DNA of 64,000 nucleotides from Geodermatophilus poikilotrophus (lineage in GTDB: Bacteria; Actinomycetota; Actinomycetes; Mycobacteriales; Geodermatophilaceae). A program made the translations under genes and the position numbers. Below, in pieces: positions 35,807 through 43,520 of the stretch. The stretch spans positions 62,001 to 126,000 of the forward strand of contig NZ_FOIE01000010.1 in the NCBI RefSeq assembly GCF_900111455.1, given 5' to 3'. Within the stretch, counting starts at the first letter, position 1; each line of letters starts with the position of its first letter. Under the pieces are notes generated by a model that saw only the letters and a list, made by a program, of their open reading frames with translations, had not been told where the DNA came from and ran no database searches.

Positions 35807-36730
35807 GTGCCAGTGATCCCCGGGACCGACCTCACCGTCAGCGACCTCTGCCTGGGCGGCAACGTCTTCGGCTGGACGGCCGACGAGCCGACGTCCTTCG
35901 CCCTGCTGGACCGCTTCGTCGACGCGACGCCCGGTCCGCAGGGGCCGTTCGTGGACACCGCCGAGTCCTACGGCCGCGGCGCCTCCGAGGAGATCCTCGG
36001 CAACTGGATGGCCGAGCGCGGGCAGCGCGACCGGGTGGTGGTGGCGACCAAGGCCTCGCGGCTGGAGAAGGAGCACCCGCTCTCGGCGGCGGAGATCCGG
36101 ACGGCGGTCGAGGGCTCGCTGCGCCGGCTGCGGACCGACCGCATCGACCTGTACTACGCGCACTACGACGACGAGGGCACCCCGCTGGAGGAGACGCTGC
36201 GCGCCTTCGACGAGCTGGTGCAGGCGGGCAAGGTCCGGTACGTCGCGGCGTCGAACTACTCGCCGGACCGGCTCACCGAGGCGCTGCAGACCTCCGAGCG
36301 GCTGGGGCTGACCCCGTACGTGGCGCTGCAGCCGCACTACAACCTGATGGAGCGGGCGGTCTACGAGGACGGGCTGCGCGACGTCGTGGCCGCCCACGAC
36401 CTGGGTGTGCTGCCCTACTACGCGCTGGCCAAGGGCTTCCTGACCGGCAAGTACCAGGCCGGGGAGCCGGTCGACTCGCCGCGGGCGGAGGGCGCCTCGG
36501 CCTACGTGGGGGAGCGTGGCGACCGGGTGCTGGCCGCCCTGCGGCAGGTGGCCGACGCCCACGGGGGAACGGTCGCCGCGGTGGCGCTGCGCTGGCTGGC
36601 CGACCGGCCGACCGTCGTCTCGCCGATCGCCAGCGGCCGGTCCGTGGAGCAGCTGGCCGACCTGCTGCCCATGCAGGACCTCGTGCTCACCGAGGAGGAG
36701 ACGCGGGCACTGGACGCCGCCAGCGCCTGA
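35807..36730 (+). CDS. Aldo/keto reductase
   Basis: A 307-residue NADPH-dependent oxidoreductase with the (beta/alpha)8 fold. The catalytic tetrad is visible: Asp and Tyr in FVDTAESYGRGASEE (about 47-55), Lys in VVATKAS and His in LYYAHYDD. The C-terminal cofactor region VSPIASGRSVEQLADL is typical of the AKR11/YghZ side of the family. It reduces small aldehydes or ketones; the substrate is unassigned. The GTG start is fixed by the leaderless promoter. It converges with the EAL gene through a symmetrical hairpin covering both stop codons. Confidence 0.93.
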   Translation: MPVIPGTDLTVSDLCLGGNVFGWTADEPTSFALLDRFVDATPGPQGPFVDTAESYGRGASEEILGNWMAERGQRDRVVVATKASRLEKEHPLSAAEIRTAVEGSLRRLRTDRIDLYYAHYDDEGTPLEETLRAFDELVQAGKVRYVAASNYSPDRLTEALQTSERLGLTPYVALQPHYNLMERAVYEDGLRDVVAAHDLGVLPYYALAKGFLTGKYQAGEPVDSPRAEGASAYVGERGDRVLAALRQVADAHGGTVAAVALRWLADRPTVVSPIASGRSVEQLADLLPMQDLVLTEEETRALDAASA

Positions 36731-36754
36731 CGGGAGGACCTCGTCCTCCCGTCA
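36728..36754. terminator. Perfect bidirectional hairpin covering both convergent stop codons
   Basis: TGACGGGAGGAC (36728-36739), loop CTC, then GTCCTCCCGTCA (36743-36754). It is a twelve-base perfect stem. The first three bases are the TGA of the aldo/keto reductase and the last three, on the minus strand, are the TGA of the EAL gene. Confidence 0.75.
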
Positions 36755-37837
36755 GCTCCCGGCGACGGCGGTGGCGAGGTCGTCGACGCGCAGCAGGCCG
36801 ACGACCTCGCCGGTCGCGTCGGTGCAGACCACCGGGTCGAAGCGCAGCGCCGGCGGGCGGGTGAGCGCCCGCCGCAGGACGTCGACGGGGTCGTCGGACA
36901 GGTCAGCGCGCAGCGGGACCGGCGCGCTGTACGGCTCCCCGGTCCGCGGGCAGGCCAGCCACAGCGCCACCGGCTCGCCCCGCCTGCCCACCAGCACCGC
37001 CGGCGGGACGGCGGGCGGCGGCTCGCCGGCGTCGGACCGGCGCACCGGGCGCACGAGCGCGGCCACCCCGTGGGGCACCCGCGCACGGGCGGCGTGCGTG
37101 CGGACCAGGGCGGCGACCTCGGGCGCCAGCGGCGCGAAGCCGGACCCGGGCCGGCCGAGCAGCCAGCCCTGCGCCAGCGGCACGCCCAGCCGGGTCAGCG
37201 CGGCCAGCTCCGCGACGGTCTCGACACCCTCGGCCAGCAGCCGGGCGCCGATGCGGCCGGCGAACCCGCCCACCACCTCGGCGAGCGCGGTGCGCACCGG
37301 ATCGGTGTCCACGCCGGTCACCAGGGTCCGGTCCAGCGTCACCAGCCGAGGGCGGACGGCGGCCATCTGCTGCAGGCCCGAACCGGCGTCGTCCAGCGCC
37401 ACGAGAGCCGCGCGGGCGTGCAGCGCGTCGGTCCGCCGGCGCAGCGCGTCGAGGTCGTCGGCGGGCGTGTGCCCGGTGAGCTGGACGACGACGCGGTGCA
37501 GGTCCGGCCGGGTGGCGAGGGCGTCTTGGACCGGGGCGCTGCCGAGCAGGTGCGGGCTGACGTTGACGGTGAGGAACGTGTCGGCGGGTAGCAGCGGGAC
37601 GGCGGCCAGGGCCTTGGCGATCGCCAGTGCCTCCAGCTCGGCGGCCAGGCCGCAGTCGGCGGCGGCGGCGAACCAGACGCCGGGGCCGGCGGTGCCGGGG
37701 AAGCGGGAGAGCGCCTCGTAGCCCACGACGCGCACCGCGGCGAGGTCGACGATCGGCTGGAACACCAGCGCCAGGTCGTCGGGGTCGGCGAGCAGCGGAC
37801 GGCAGTCGGGCAGGCTGCTCACCGGGGTGGCCGTCAT
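36752..37837 (-). CDS. EAL-domain protein with degenerate active site and C-terminal CBS-like region
   Basis: A 361-residue protein of the c-di-GMP phosphodiesterase fold. Present are GYEALSRF (about 40), VNVSPHLL, DDAGSG (about 147), AEGVET (about 205) and AQGWLLGRP. However, the metal-binding Glu of the usual E-x-T-E strand is Gln (VVVQLTGH, about 118), and the Lys of the K-I-D motif is Thr (LVTLDRTL, about 167). Loss of two of the eight key residues suggests weak or no hydrolysis, so it is more likely a c-di-GMP receptor. The C-terminal 110 residues end in a CBS-like VVCTDATGEVVGLLRVDDL. It is divergent from the multi-sensor phosphatase. Confidence 0.85.
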   Translation of the reverse strand: MTATPVSSLPDCRPLLADPDDLALVFQPIVDLAAVRVVGYEALSRFPGTAGPGVWFAAAADCGLAAELEALAIAKALAAVPLLPADTFLTVNVSPHLLGSAPVQDALATRPDLHRVVVQLTGHTPADDLDALRRRTDALHARAALVALDDAGSGLQQMAAVRPRLVTLDRTLVTGVDTDPVRTALAEVVGGFAGRIGARLLAEGVETVAELAALTRLGVPLAQGWLLGRPGSGFAPLAPEVAALVRTHAARARVPHGVAALVRPVRRSDAGEPPPAVPPAVLVGRRGEPVALWLACPRTGEPYSAPVPLRADLSDDPVDVLRRALTRPPALRFDPVVCTDATGEVVGLLRVDDLATAVAGS

Positions 37838-38023
37838 GCACCGCCCATCGGCTCCCGTGCCGCCGCGCTCGACCCGGGACCGGCCGCTCTCCCCACACCG
37901 GGTGGGTGGAGCGGCGGCGACACGAGCGAGGGACGATCCCCGTCCCCGACGGGTCGTCGTGTCAGGATGTGCGGTCGACGTGGCCGGCGCACCCGCCGCC
38001 CACAGCGGACGAGGGAGTGCGGC

Positions 38024-40852
38024 ATGACGTCGGCGCCTCCGTCCCTGCGGCCGGACGTGCTCACCGACCCCGGGCGGGTCACCGCGGCGCGCCGGCTGCT
38101 CGCCGAGGCGTCCCCCGGCGTCCACGACCGGTTGGCGCAGCTCGCCGCGCGGCTGGCGCAGGCCCCGGCGGCGCTGGTCTGCCTGGTCACCGACGCCGAG
38201 GTGCCCGTGGGGTCCTGCGGACTGCCGGCGTCGGTCGTCAGCGGTCCGCTGCCGCTCGCGGGCTCCCCGTGCGCGGTGACCGTCGGGCTGGGCGTCCCCG
38301 TCGTCGTCCCGGACGCGGCGCGGGACGAGCGGCTGGCCGACCTCCCCGCGGCGGCCGACGGGTCGCTCGTCGCCTGCCTCGGCGTTCCGCTGCGGGCACG
38401 GTCCGGAGAGGTCGTCGGGGCGCTCGCGGTGTTCGACGGCGTCCGGCGCGACTGGTCGTCGGACCAGGTCGCCTCCCTCGAGCAGCTGGCCGCCTCGGTG
38501 GTCGCCGAGCTGGAGCTGTCCGCGGCCCGGTCGGCCACGGACGCCTCGCTGATGCGCCTGGAGCTGGCGCTGGAGGCCAGCGCCGTGGGCACCTGGGAGG
38601 TCGACCTGCGGGGGCACACCATCGACTGGGACGAGCGCTGCGCGGCGATCTTCGGCTACGACTCCACCGTCCGGCTGGGGATGGACCGGCTGTTCGCCGA
38701 GCACGTGCACCCCGACGACCGGGAGCGCGCGCAGGAGGAGATGCAGGCCGCCGTCGACGCGCTGGCCCGCTACACCATCGAGCTGCGCGTGGTCCGCACC
38801 GACGGCGAGGTGCGCTGGACGGTCAGCCGCGGCCGGGTCCTCGCCGGCCCGGACGGCGGGCCGGTGCGGATCGTGGGCACTGTCGTCGACGTCACGGAGG
38901 CCCACGAGCAGGCCGAGCGGGAACTCGACGCCGTCCGCCGCGCCGCCGCGATCGCCGAGGTCGCCGCCGAGCTGGCCGGCGCCACGCGGGTCACCCAGCT
39001 GGCCGAGATCGCCCTGCGCGCCGCTGCGGTGCTGGGCGCGGAGTCGATCGGGCTGGCGGTGTTCGACCCGCGCGACGACCGGCTGTACCTGCACCTGACC
39101 CGCCGCATCGTCGACACCGTGGCCAGCACGGCCGACGTCCAGCTGCCGGCCGGCGGGGTCGAGACGCCGCTGGACGACGAGCTGCCCACCCAGTGGGTCG
39201 CCCGGCACGGGGAGCCGCTGCTGTTCCCCGACGCTGCCGCGGCCGAGGCGCGCTTCCCCCGGATGGCCCAGGTCAACGAGGTGCTCGGCAGCCGGGCCCT
39301 GGCCGCGCTGCCCCTGCGGGTCGGGGGGCGGCTGCTGGGCAGCTTCGTCGTCGTCTGGACGACCGAGCACGCCTTCCCCGACCGCGACGTCGAGCTGCTC
39401 GAGGGGCTGACCGCGCAGATCGCGCTGACCGCCTCGCGGCTGCGGGCCGACACCGTGCGCGCCGACGCCGTCGCCGCGATGGCCGAGGCCACCGCCCGGC
39501 TGCAACTGCTCGCCGACGCCGGGCGGGTGCTGTCGGGGACCCTGGACATCACCCTGCAGGTCGGCCAGCTCGCCGACGTCGTCGTCCCCACCCTCGCCGA
39601 CTGGTGCTGGCTCGTGGTCACCGACGAGCAGGGCCGGCTGCACGAGGTGGCCTCCGCGCACCGCGACCCCGCGCTGCGCGCCGAGCTGGAGCTGTACGTG
39701 CACTCGATGGTCGCGGTGATGACCGACGAGGCCGCCGCGCCGGTGGTGACCCGCACCGGCCGCCCGCTGGTGCTGCGCGGGATCGACGCCGCGCGGGTCG
39801 AGCGCTCCATCCCGGAGCCCGCCACCCGCGAGCTGCTGGGCCGGCTGGCACCGGACTCCGCGGTGATCGTGCCGCTGGTGGCACGCGGGCAGTCCCTCGG
39901 CGCGCTCGGGCTGTTCAACGGCGTCGAGCGAGGGCCGCACACACCGGCCGAGGTCGAGACCGCGGTCGAGGTGGGCCGCCGGGCCGGCCTCGCGCTGCAC
40001 CACGCCCGGCTCTACGGCCAGCAGCGGGAGCTGGCCGGCGCCCTCCAGCACAGCATGCTCACCGCACCTCCGGAGCCGGACCACTGCGAGATCGTCGTCC
40101 GGTACGTGCCCGCGGCGGAGGGCGCGGAGATCGGCGGCGACTGGTACGACGCGTTCCTCGAGCCCGGCGGCGCGACCGTGCTGGCCATCGGCGACGTCGT
40201 CGGCCACGACACCGGGGCCGCCGCCTCCATGGGGCAGCTGCGCGGCCTGCTGCGCGGGATCAGCTACTCCAGCGGCGCACCGCCGGCGCAGGTGCTCACC
40301 CAGCTCGACCGGGCCGTCCAGGGGCTGGGGCTGGACACGATGGCCACCGCGCTGGTCGCCCGGCTCGAGCAGGAGGACGCCGACCTGCGCGCCGACCGCA
40401 CCCGGCTGCGCTGGTCGAGCGCCGGCCACCCGCCACCGGTGCTGCTGCTGCCCGACGGCCGGGTGCAGGTGCTCGACGACGACCTGCCCGACCTGCTGCT
40501 CGGGGTCGACCCGTCGGCCGCGCGCCGGGACCGCGTCGCCGTCCTGCCGGCGGGCAGCACGGTCCTGCTGTACACCGACGGGCTGGTCGAGCGCCGGGAC
40601 CGCGACCTCGACGCCGGCACCGCGGAGCTGGTGGCCGTGCTGGCCGAGTACGCCGCGCTGCCGCTGGCCGACCTGTGCGACCGGGTGCTCGAGCGGCTCT
40701 TCCTGCCCGACGCGGAGGACGACGTCGCGCTGCTCGCCGTCCGGCTGCACTCCCAGGCCCGTCCGCGCCCGCCAGAGGCCGGCCCGCAGCTGCTCCCACC
40801 GGGCATCCCGCCGGCACCCGCGGTGCGCCCCGAGGCCGGCACCGCCTGGTGA
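38024..40852 (+). CDS. GAF-PAS-GAF-GAF sensor with SpoIIE/PP2C phosphatase domain
   Basis: A 942-residue soluble signalling protein. Order: GAF (about 25-160), PAS with a PAC tail (about 175-290; EASAVGTWEVDLRG, VHPDDRERAQEEM, GTVVDVTEAH), GAF (about 310-470), GAF (about 480-665) and a C-terminal PP2C-type domain (about 690-905) with the metal-binding GGDWYDAF, IGDVVGHDTGAAA, YTDGLVERRD and DDVALLAVR. Such RsbU/RsbP-like proteins dephosphorylate anti-anti-sigma factors to switch on stress sigma factors. No membrane helix. The ATG follows GGGAG. It is divergent from the EAL protein; no kinase or anti-anti-sigma gene is nearby. Confidence 0.92.
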   Translation: MTSAPPSLRPDVLTDPGRVTAARRLLAEASPGVHDRLAQLAARLAQAPAALVCLVTDAEVPVGSCGLPASVVSGPLPLAGSPCAVTVGLGVPVVVPDAARDERLADLPAAADGSLVACLGVPLRARSGEVVGALAVFDGVRRDWSSDQVASLEQLAASVVAELELSAARSATDASLMRLELALEASAVGTWEVDLRGHTIDWDERCAAIFGYDSTVRLGMDRLFAEHVHPDDRERAQEEMQAAVDALARYTIELRVVRTDGEVRWTVSRGRVLAGPDGGPVRIVGTVVDVTEAHEQAERELDAVRRAAAIAEVAAELAGATRVTQLAEIALRAAAVLGAESIGLAVFDPRDDRLYLHLTRRIVDTVASTADVQLPAGGVETPLDDELPTQWVARHGEPLLFPDAAAAEARFPRMAQVNEVLGSRALAALPLRVGGRLLGSFVVVWTTEHAFPDRDVELLEGLTAQIALTASRLRADTVRADAVAAMAEATARLQLLADAGRVLSGTLDITLQVGQLADVVVPTLADWCWLVVTDEQGRLHEVASAHRDPALRAELELYVHSMVAVMTDEAAAPVVTRTGRPLVLRGIDAARVERSIPEPATRELLGRLAPDSAVIVPLVARGQSLGALGLFNGVERGPHTPAEVETAVEVGRRAGLALHHARLYGQQRELAGALQHSMLTAPPEPDHCEIVVRYVPAAEGAEIGGDWYDAFLEPGGATVLAIGDVVGHDTGAAASMGQLRGLLRGISYSSGAPPAQVLTQLDRAVQGLGLDTMATALVARLEQEDADLRADRTRLRWSSAGHPPPVLLLPDGRVQVLDDDLPDLLLGVDPSAARRDRVAVLPAGSTVLLYTDGLVERRDRDLDAGTAELVAVLAEYAALPLADLCDRVLERLFLPDAEDDVALLAVRLHSQARPRPPEAGPQLLPPGIPPAPAVRPEAGTAW

Positions 40853-40862
40853 TGCGCCGCGC

Positions 40863-40916
40863 GGCCCCGTCCAGAGGCTCGCCGCGAGCCTGCGAGCGGT
40901 GAGGAGGACGGCGTCC
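40863..40916. repeat. Family A hairpin, copy A9
   Basis: GGCCCCGTCC (40863) pairs with GGACGGCG (40906) with one mismatch; its core GCCGCGAGCCTGCGAG matches A1. It lies between convergent genes and abuts the TAG stop of the channel gene. Confidence 0.65.
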
Positions 40917-40917
40917 T

Positions 40918-41634
40918 CTATCGGTCGCGGCGGCGCCACCGGGTCGGGCGCCCCGCCCGCTGGCGCCGCAGCCGGCGACGGGCCCGGTTGGGCAGGTCCA
41001 CGGCGACCGGCGCCTCCCAGCCGCGCCACACCGAGAGCACCCGCAGCGCGGCGACCAGGACGATGACCAGCGCCGCCACCGGGATCGGGTCCAGGCCGAC
41101 CGGGCCGGCGAGCACGGTGAGCGCGACGGCCCCGAGCAGCGCGGCGACCGCGTTGTACGGGCCGGGCTGCACGATGTCGGCACGCTGCGCCAGCAGCACG
41201 TCGCGGATCACCGCGCCGCCGACCGCGGTGAGCGTGCCGACGAAGACCACGCTGGCGCTGGGCAGGGCGGCCAGCTGCGCCTTCTGCGCACCGATGACGG
41301 TGAAGAAGCCCAGCGTGACGGCATCGAGGACGACGAGCAGCCCGGTCAGCCGGGACAGCCAGCCGGAGAAGTAGAAGGTCACCGCCGCGGTGATGGCCAC
41401 CGTGGGCAGGTAGGCGGGGTTGGTCAGGGCGACCGGCGGCAGGTCGCCCAGCAGCACGTCGCGGACGAGCCCGCCGCCGAGCCCGCCGCTGACGGCCAGC
41501 AGCAGGACGCCGGACACGGCGAACCCCTCGCGGGCGGCGAGCAGCCCGCCGGTCAGCGCGCCGATGACGATCGCGGCGAGGTCGACCGGAGCCGGCACCC
41601 GCAGCGTCTCCGCGGCCGCGGCCAGGATCTCCAC
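40918..41634 (-). CDS. TRIC/UPF0126-type cation channel-like membrane protein
   Basis: A 238-residue protein with seven predicted membrane helices in two three-helix repeats. Each repeat carries the family GGGxxRD motif: GGLGGGLVRDVLLG near 60 and TAVGGAVIRDVLLA near 148. Prokaryotic members are homotrimeric monovalent cation channels, though some have been linked to glycine transport. The tail is strongly basic. The GTG at 41634 follows GGGAGG. It is divergent from the amidase gene across a family B repeat. Confidence 0.88.
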   Translation of the reverse strand: MEILAAAAETLRVPAPVDLAAIVIGALTGGLLAAREGFAVSGVLLLAVSGGLGGGLVRDVLLGDLPPVALTNPAYLPTVAITAAVTFYFSGWLSRLTGLLVVLDAVTLGFFTVIGAQKAQLAALPSASVVFVGTLTAVGGAVIRDVLLAQRADIVQPGPYNAVAALLGAVALTVLAGPVGLDPIPVAALVIVLVAALRVLSVWRGWEAPVAVDLPNRARRRLRRQRAGRPTRWRRRDR

Positions 41635-41698
41635 GGCCGCATCCTCCCGCGCCGTCCGCCGAGCCCGGCCGCAGCCCCCGCACCCTCGCCCGTCCCGG

Positions 41699-41766
41699 TG
41701 ATCATGGGGTCGTCGCACGCGCCGCCGGCGTGTCGAGCGGTGTCGCCGACACCGATCCCATGATCA
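41699..41766. repeat. Family B 68-bp inverted-repeat element, copy B1
   Basis: Perfect ten-base ends TGATCATGGG and CCCATGATCA. It lies in the divergent region between the channel and amidase genes. Confidence 0.75.
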
Positions 41767-41855
41767 AGACCGTGAGGAGGTCGTCACCGCCGGTGACAGA
41801 TCGGCCCCGACGTCGCTAGCTTGCGGCTCCACCCGCCGCTCACCTGGAGGCCGCC

Positions 41856-43391
41856 GTGCCCGTACGCCCGCCGGACGAGACCGAGGTGGCCGCGCTCGCG
41901 GCCAGCTACGGCATGAAGCCCACCGCCGAGGAGGTGGCCGCCTACACGCCCATCGTCGCGGCCTTCCTCAGCTCCTACGACGCGGTCGAGGAGCTCTACG
42001 CCGGGATCGCTCCGCAGGCGCCCGCCGACCGGCCGAGCACCCGGCCCGCCGAAGCGGACAACCCGCTCGGCGCCTGGTACGTGACCACCGAGATCCGCGG
42101 CGCGGCCGGGGGCCCGCTGGCCGGCCGGACGGTGGCGGTCAAGGACAACGTCGAGGTCGCCGGCGTCCCGATGATGAACGGCTCCCACACCGTCGAGGGC
42201 TTCGTCCCCCGGCAGGACGCCACCGTGGTCACCCGCCTGCTGGAGGCGGGCGCGACGATCACCGGCAAGTCCGTCTGCGAGGACCTCTGCTTCTCCGGCG
42301 GCAGCCACACCTCCGTGACCGGGCCGGTGCGCAACCCGTGGGACCCCGCGCGGACGACCGGGGGCAGCTCCAGCGGCAGTGCCGCGCTGGTGGCGTCCGG
42401 GGTGGTCGACCTGGCGGTCGGCGGGGACCAGGGCGGCTCGATCCGCATGCCGGCGGCGTTCTCCGGCATCGTCGGCCACAAGCCGACCCACGGCCTGGTG
42501 CCGTACACCGGCGCCTTCCCGATCGAGCTCACGCTCGACCACCTGGGCCCGATGACCCGCACGGTCGCCGACGCGGCGCTGATGCTCGACGTCCTCGCCG
42601 GCCGGGACGGCGACGACCCGCGCCAGCCCGCCGACGTGGTGCCCGAGCAGTACGCCGCCGCGCTGGGCGGGGACGTCGCGGGCCTGCGCGTCGGGGTCGT
42701 CGCCCAGGGCTTCGGCTGGGCGGAGCTCTCCGAGCCCGGCGTCGACGACACCGTCCGGGCGGCCGCCGGGCGGCTGCGGGAGCTGGGCATCGAGGTCGTG
42801 GACGTCGACCTGCCCTGGCACCGGCACGCGCTGCACGTCTGGAACGTCATCGCCACCGACGGCGCCACGGTGCAGATGATCGAGGGCAACGGCTACGGCT
42901 GGAACTACGAGGGCCGCTACGACCCCGAGCTGGTCGCCCACTACGGCCGCCAGCGCCGCGAGGTGGTCGACCGGTGGTCCCCGACGGTGACGGCGGTGGC
43001 GCTGGCCGGCCGCTGGTCGTACGAGCGGGAGCAGACCCGGCACTACGCGATGGCGCAGAACCTGGCCACCGAGGTGCGCCGGCAGTACGACGCCGCGCTG
43101 GCCGACGTCGACCTGCTGGTGATGCCGACCGTGCCGATGGTGGCCCCGGAGATCCCGGCACCGGACGACCCGGTGGAGACCCGCGTCGCCCGTGCGCTGG
43201 AGATGATCGTCAACTGCGCCCCGTTCGACGTCAGCGGCCACCCGGCCACGAGCGTCCCGGCCGGGCTCTCGCAGGGGCTGCCGGTCGGGATGATGCTCGT
43301 CGGCCGCCGGTTCGAGGACACCACCCCGCTGCGGGTGGCGCACGCCTTCGAGCAGCTGGTGGGCGGTTTCCCACCGCCACCGGCCCGCTGA
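41856..43391 (+). CDS. Amidase (amidase-signature family)
   Basis: A 511-residue amide hydrolase with a Ser-cisSer-Lys triad: Lys in VAVKDNVEVAG near 95, cis-Ser in TTGGSSSGSAA near 171, nucleophile Ser in GGDQGGSIRMPAA near 194. The helical N-terminal extension (YGMKPTAEEVAAYTPIVAAF) is typical of the Rhodococcus-type amidases that work with nitrile hydratase, but no nitrile hydratase gene is present here. The GTG follows TGGAGG, and TAGCTT about 38 bases upstream is a plausible -10. Confidence 0.93.
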   Translation: MPVRPPDETEVAALAASYGMKPTAEEVAAYTPIVAAFLSSYDAVEELYAGIAPQAPADRPSTRPAEADNPLGAWYVTTEIRGAAGGPLAGRTVAVKDNVEVAGVPMMNGSHTVEGFVPRQDATVVTRLLEAGATITGKSVCEDLCFSGGSHTSVTGPVRNPWDPARTTGGSSSGSAALVASGVVDLAVGGDQGGSIRMPAAFSGIVGHKPTHGLVPYTGAFPIELTLDHLGPMTRTVADAALMLDVLAGRDGDDPRQPADVVPEQYAAALGGDVAGLRVGVVAQGFGWAELSEPGVDDTVRAAAGRLRELGIEVVDVDLPWHRHALHVWNVIATDGATVQMIEGNGYGWNYEGRYDPELVAHYGRQRREVVDRWSPTVTAVALAGRWSYEREQTRHYAMAQNLATEVRRQYDAALADVDLLVMPTVPMVAPEIPAPDDPVETRVARALEMIVNCAPFDVSGHPATSVPAGLSQGLPVGMMLVGRRFEDTTPLRVAHAFEQLVGGFPPPPAR

Positions 43392-43413
43392 GTCTCCGCC
43401 GCTGACCCCGCCG

Positions 43414-43481
43414 TGACCACGGGGTCGTCGTCAGCCGCCACGGCGTGCCGAGCCGTGTCGGGGGCGACGACCCCGTGATCG
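43414..43481. repeat. Family B 68-bp element, copy B2
   Basis: Arms TGACCACGGGGTCGTCG and CGACGACCCCGTGATCG pair over 17 positions with two mismatches. It lies between the convergent amidase and acyl-CoA oxidase genes. Its interior is in the same orientation as B1. Confidence 0.75.
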
Positions 43482-43520
43482 ACGCCCGGGGGAGAGGGGG
43501 AGATCCCGCCCGGCCGGCTC

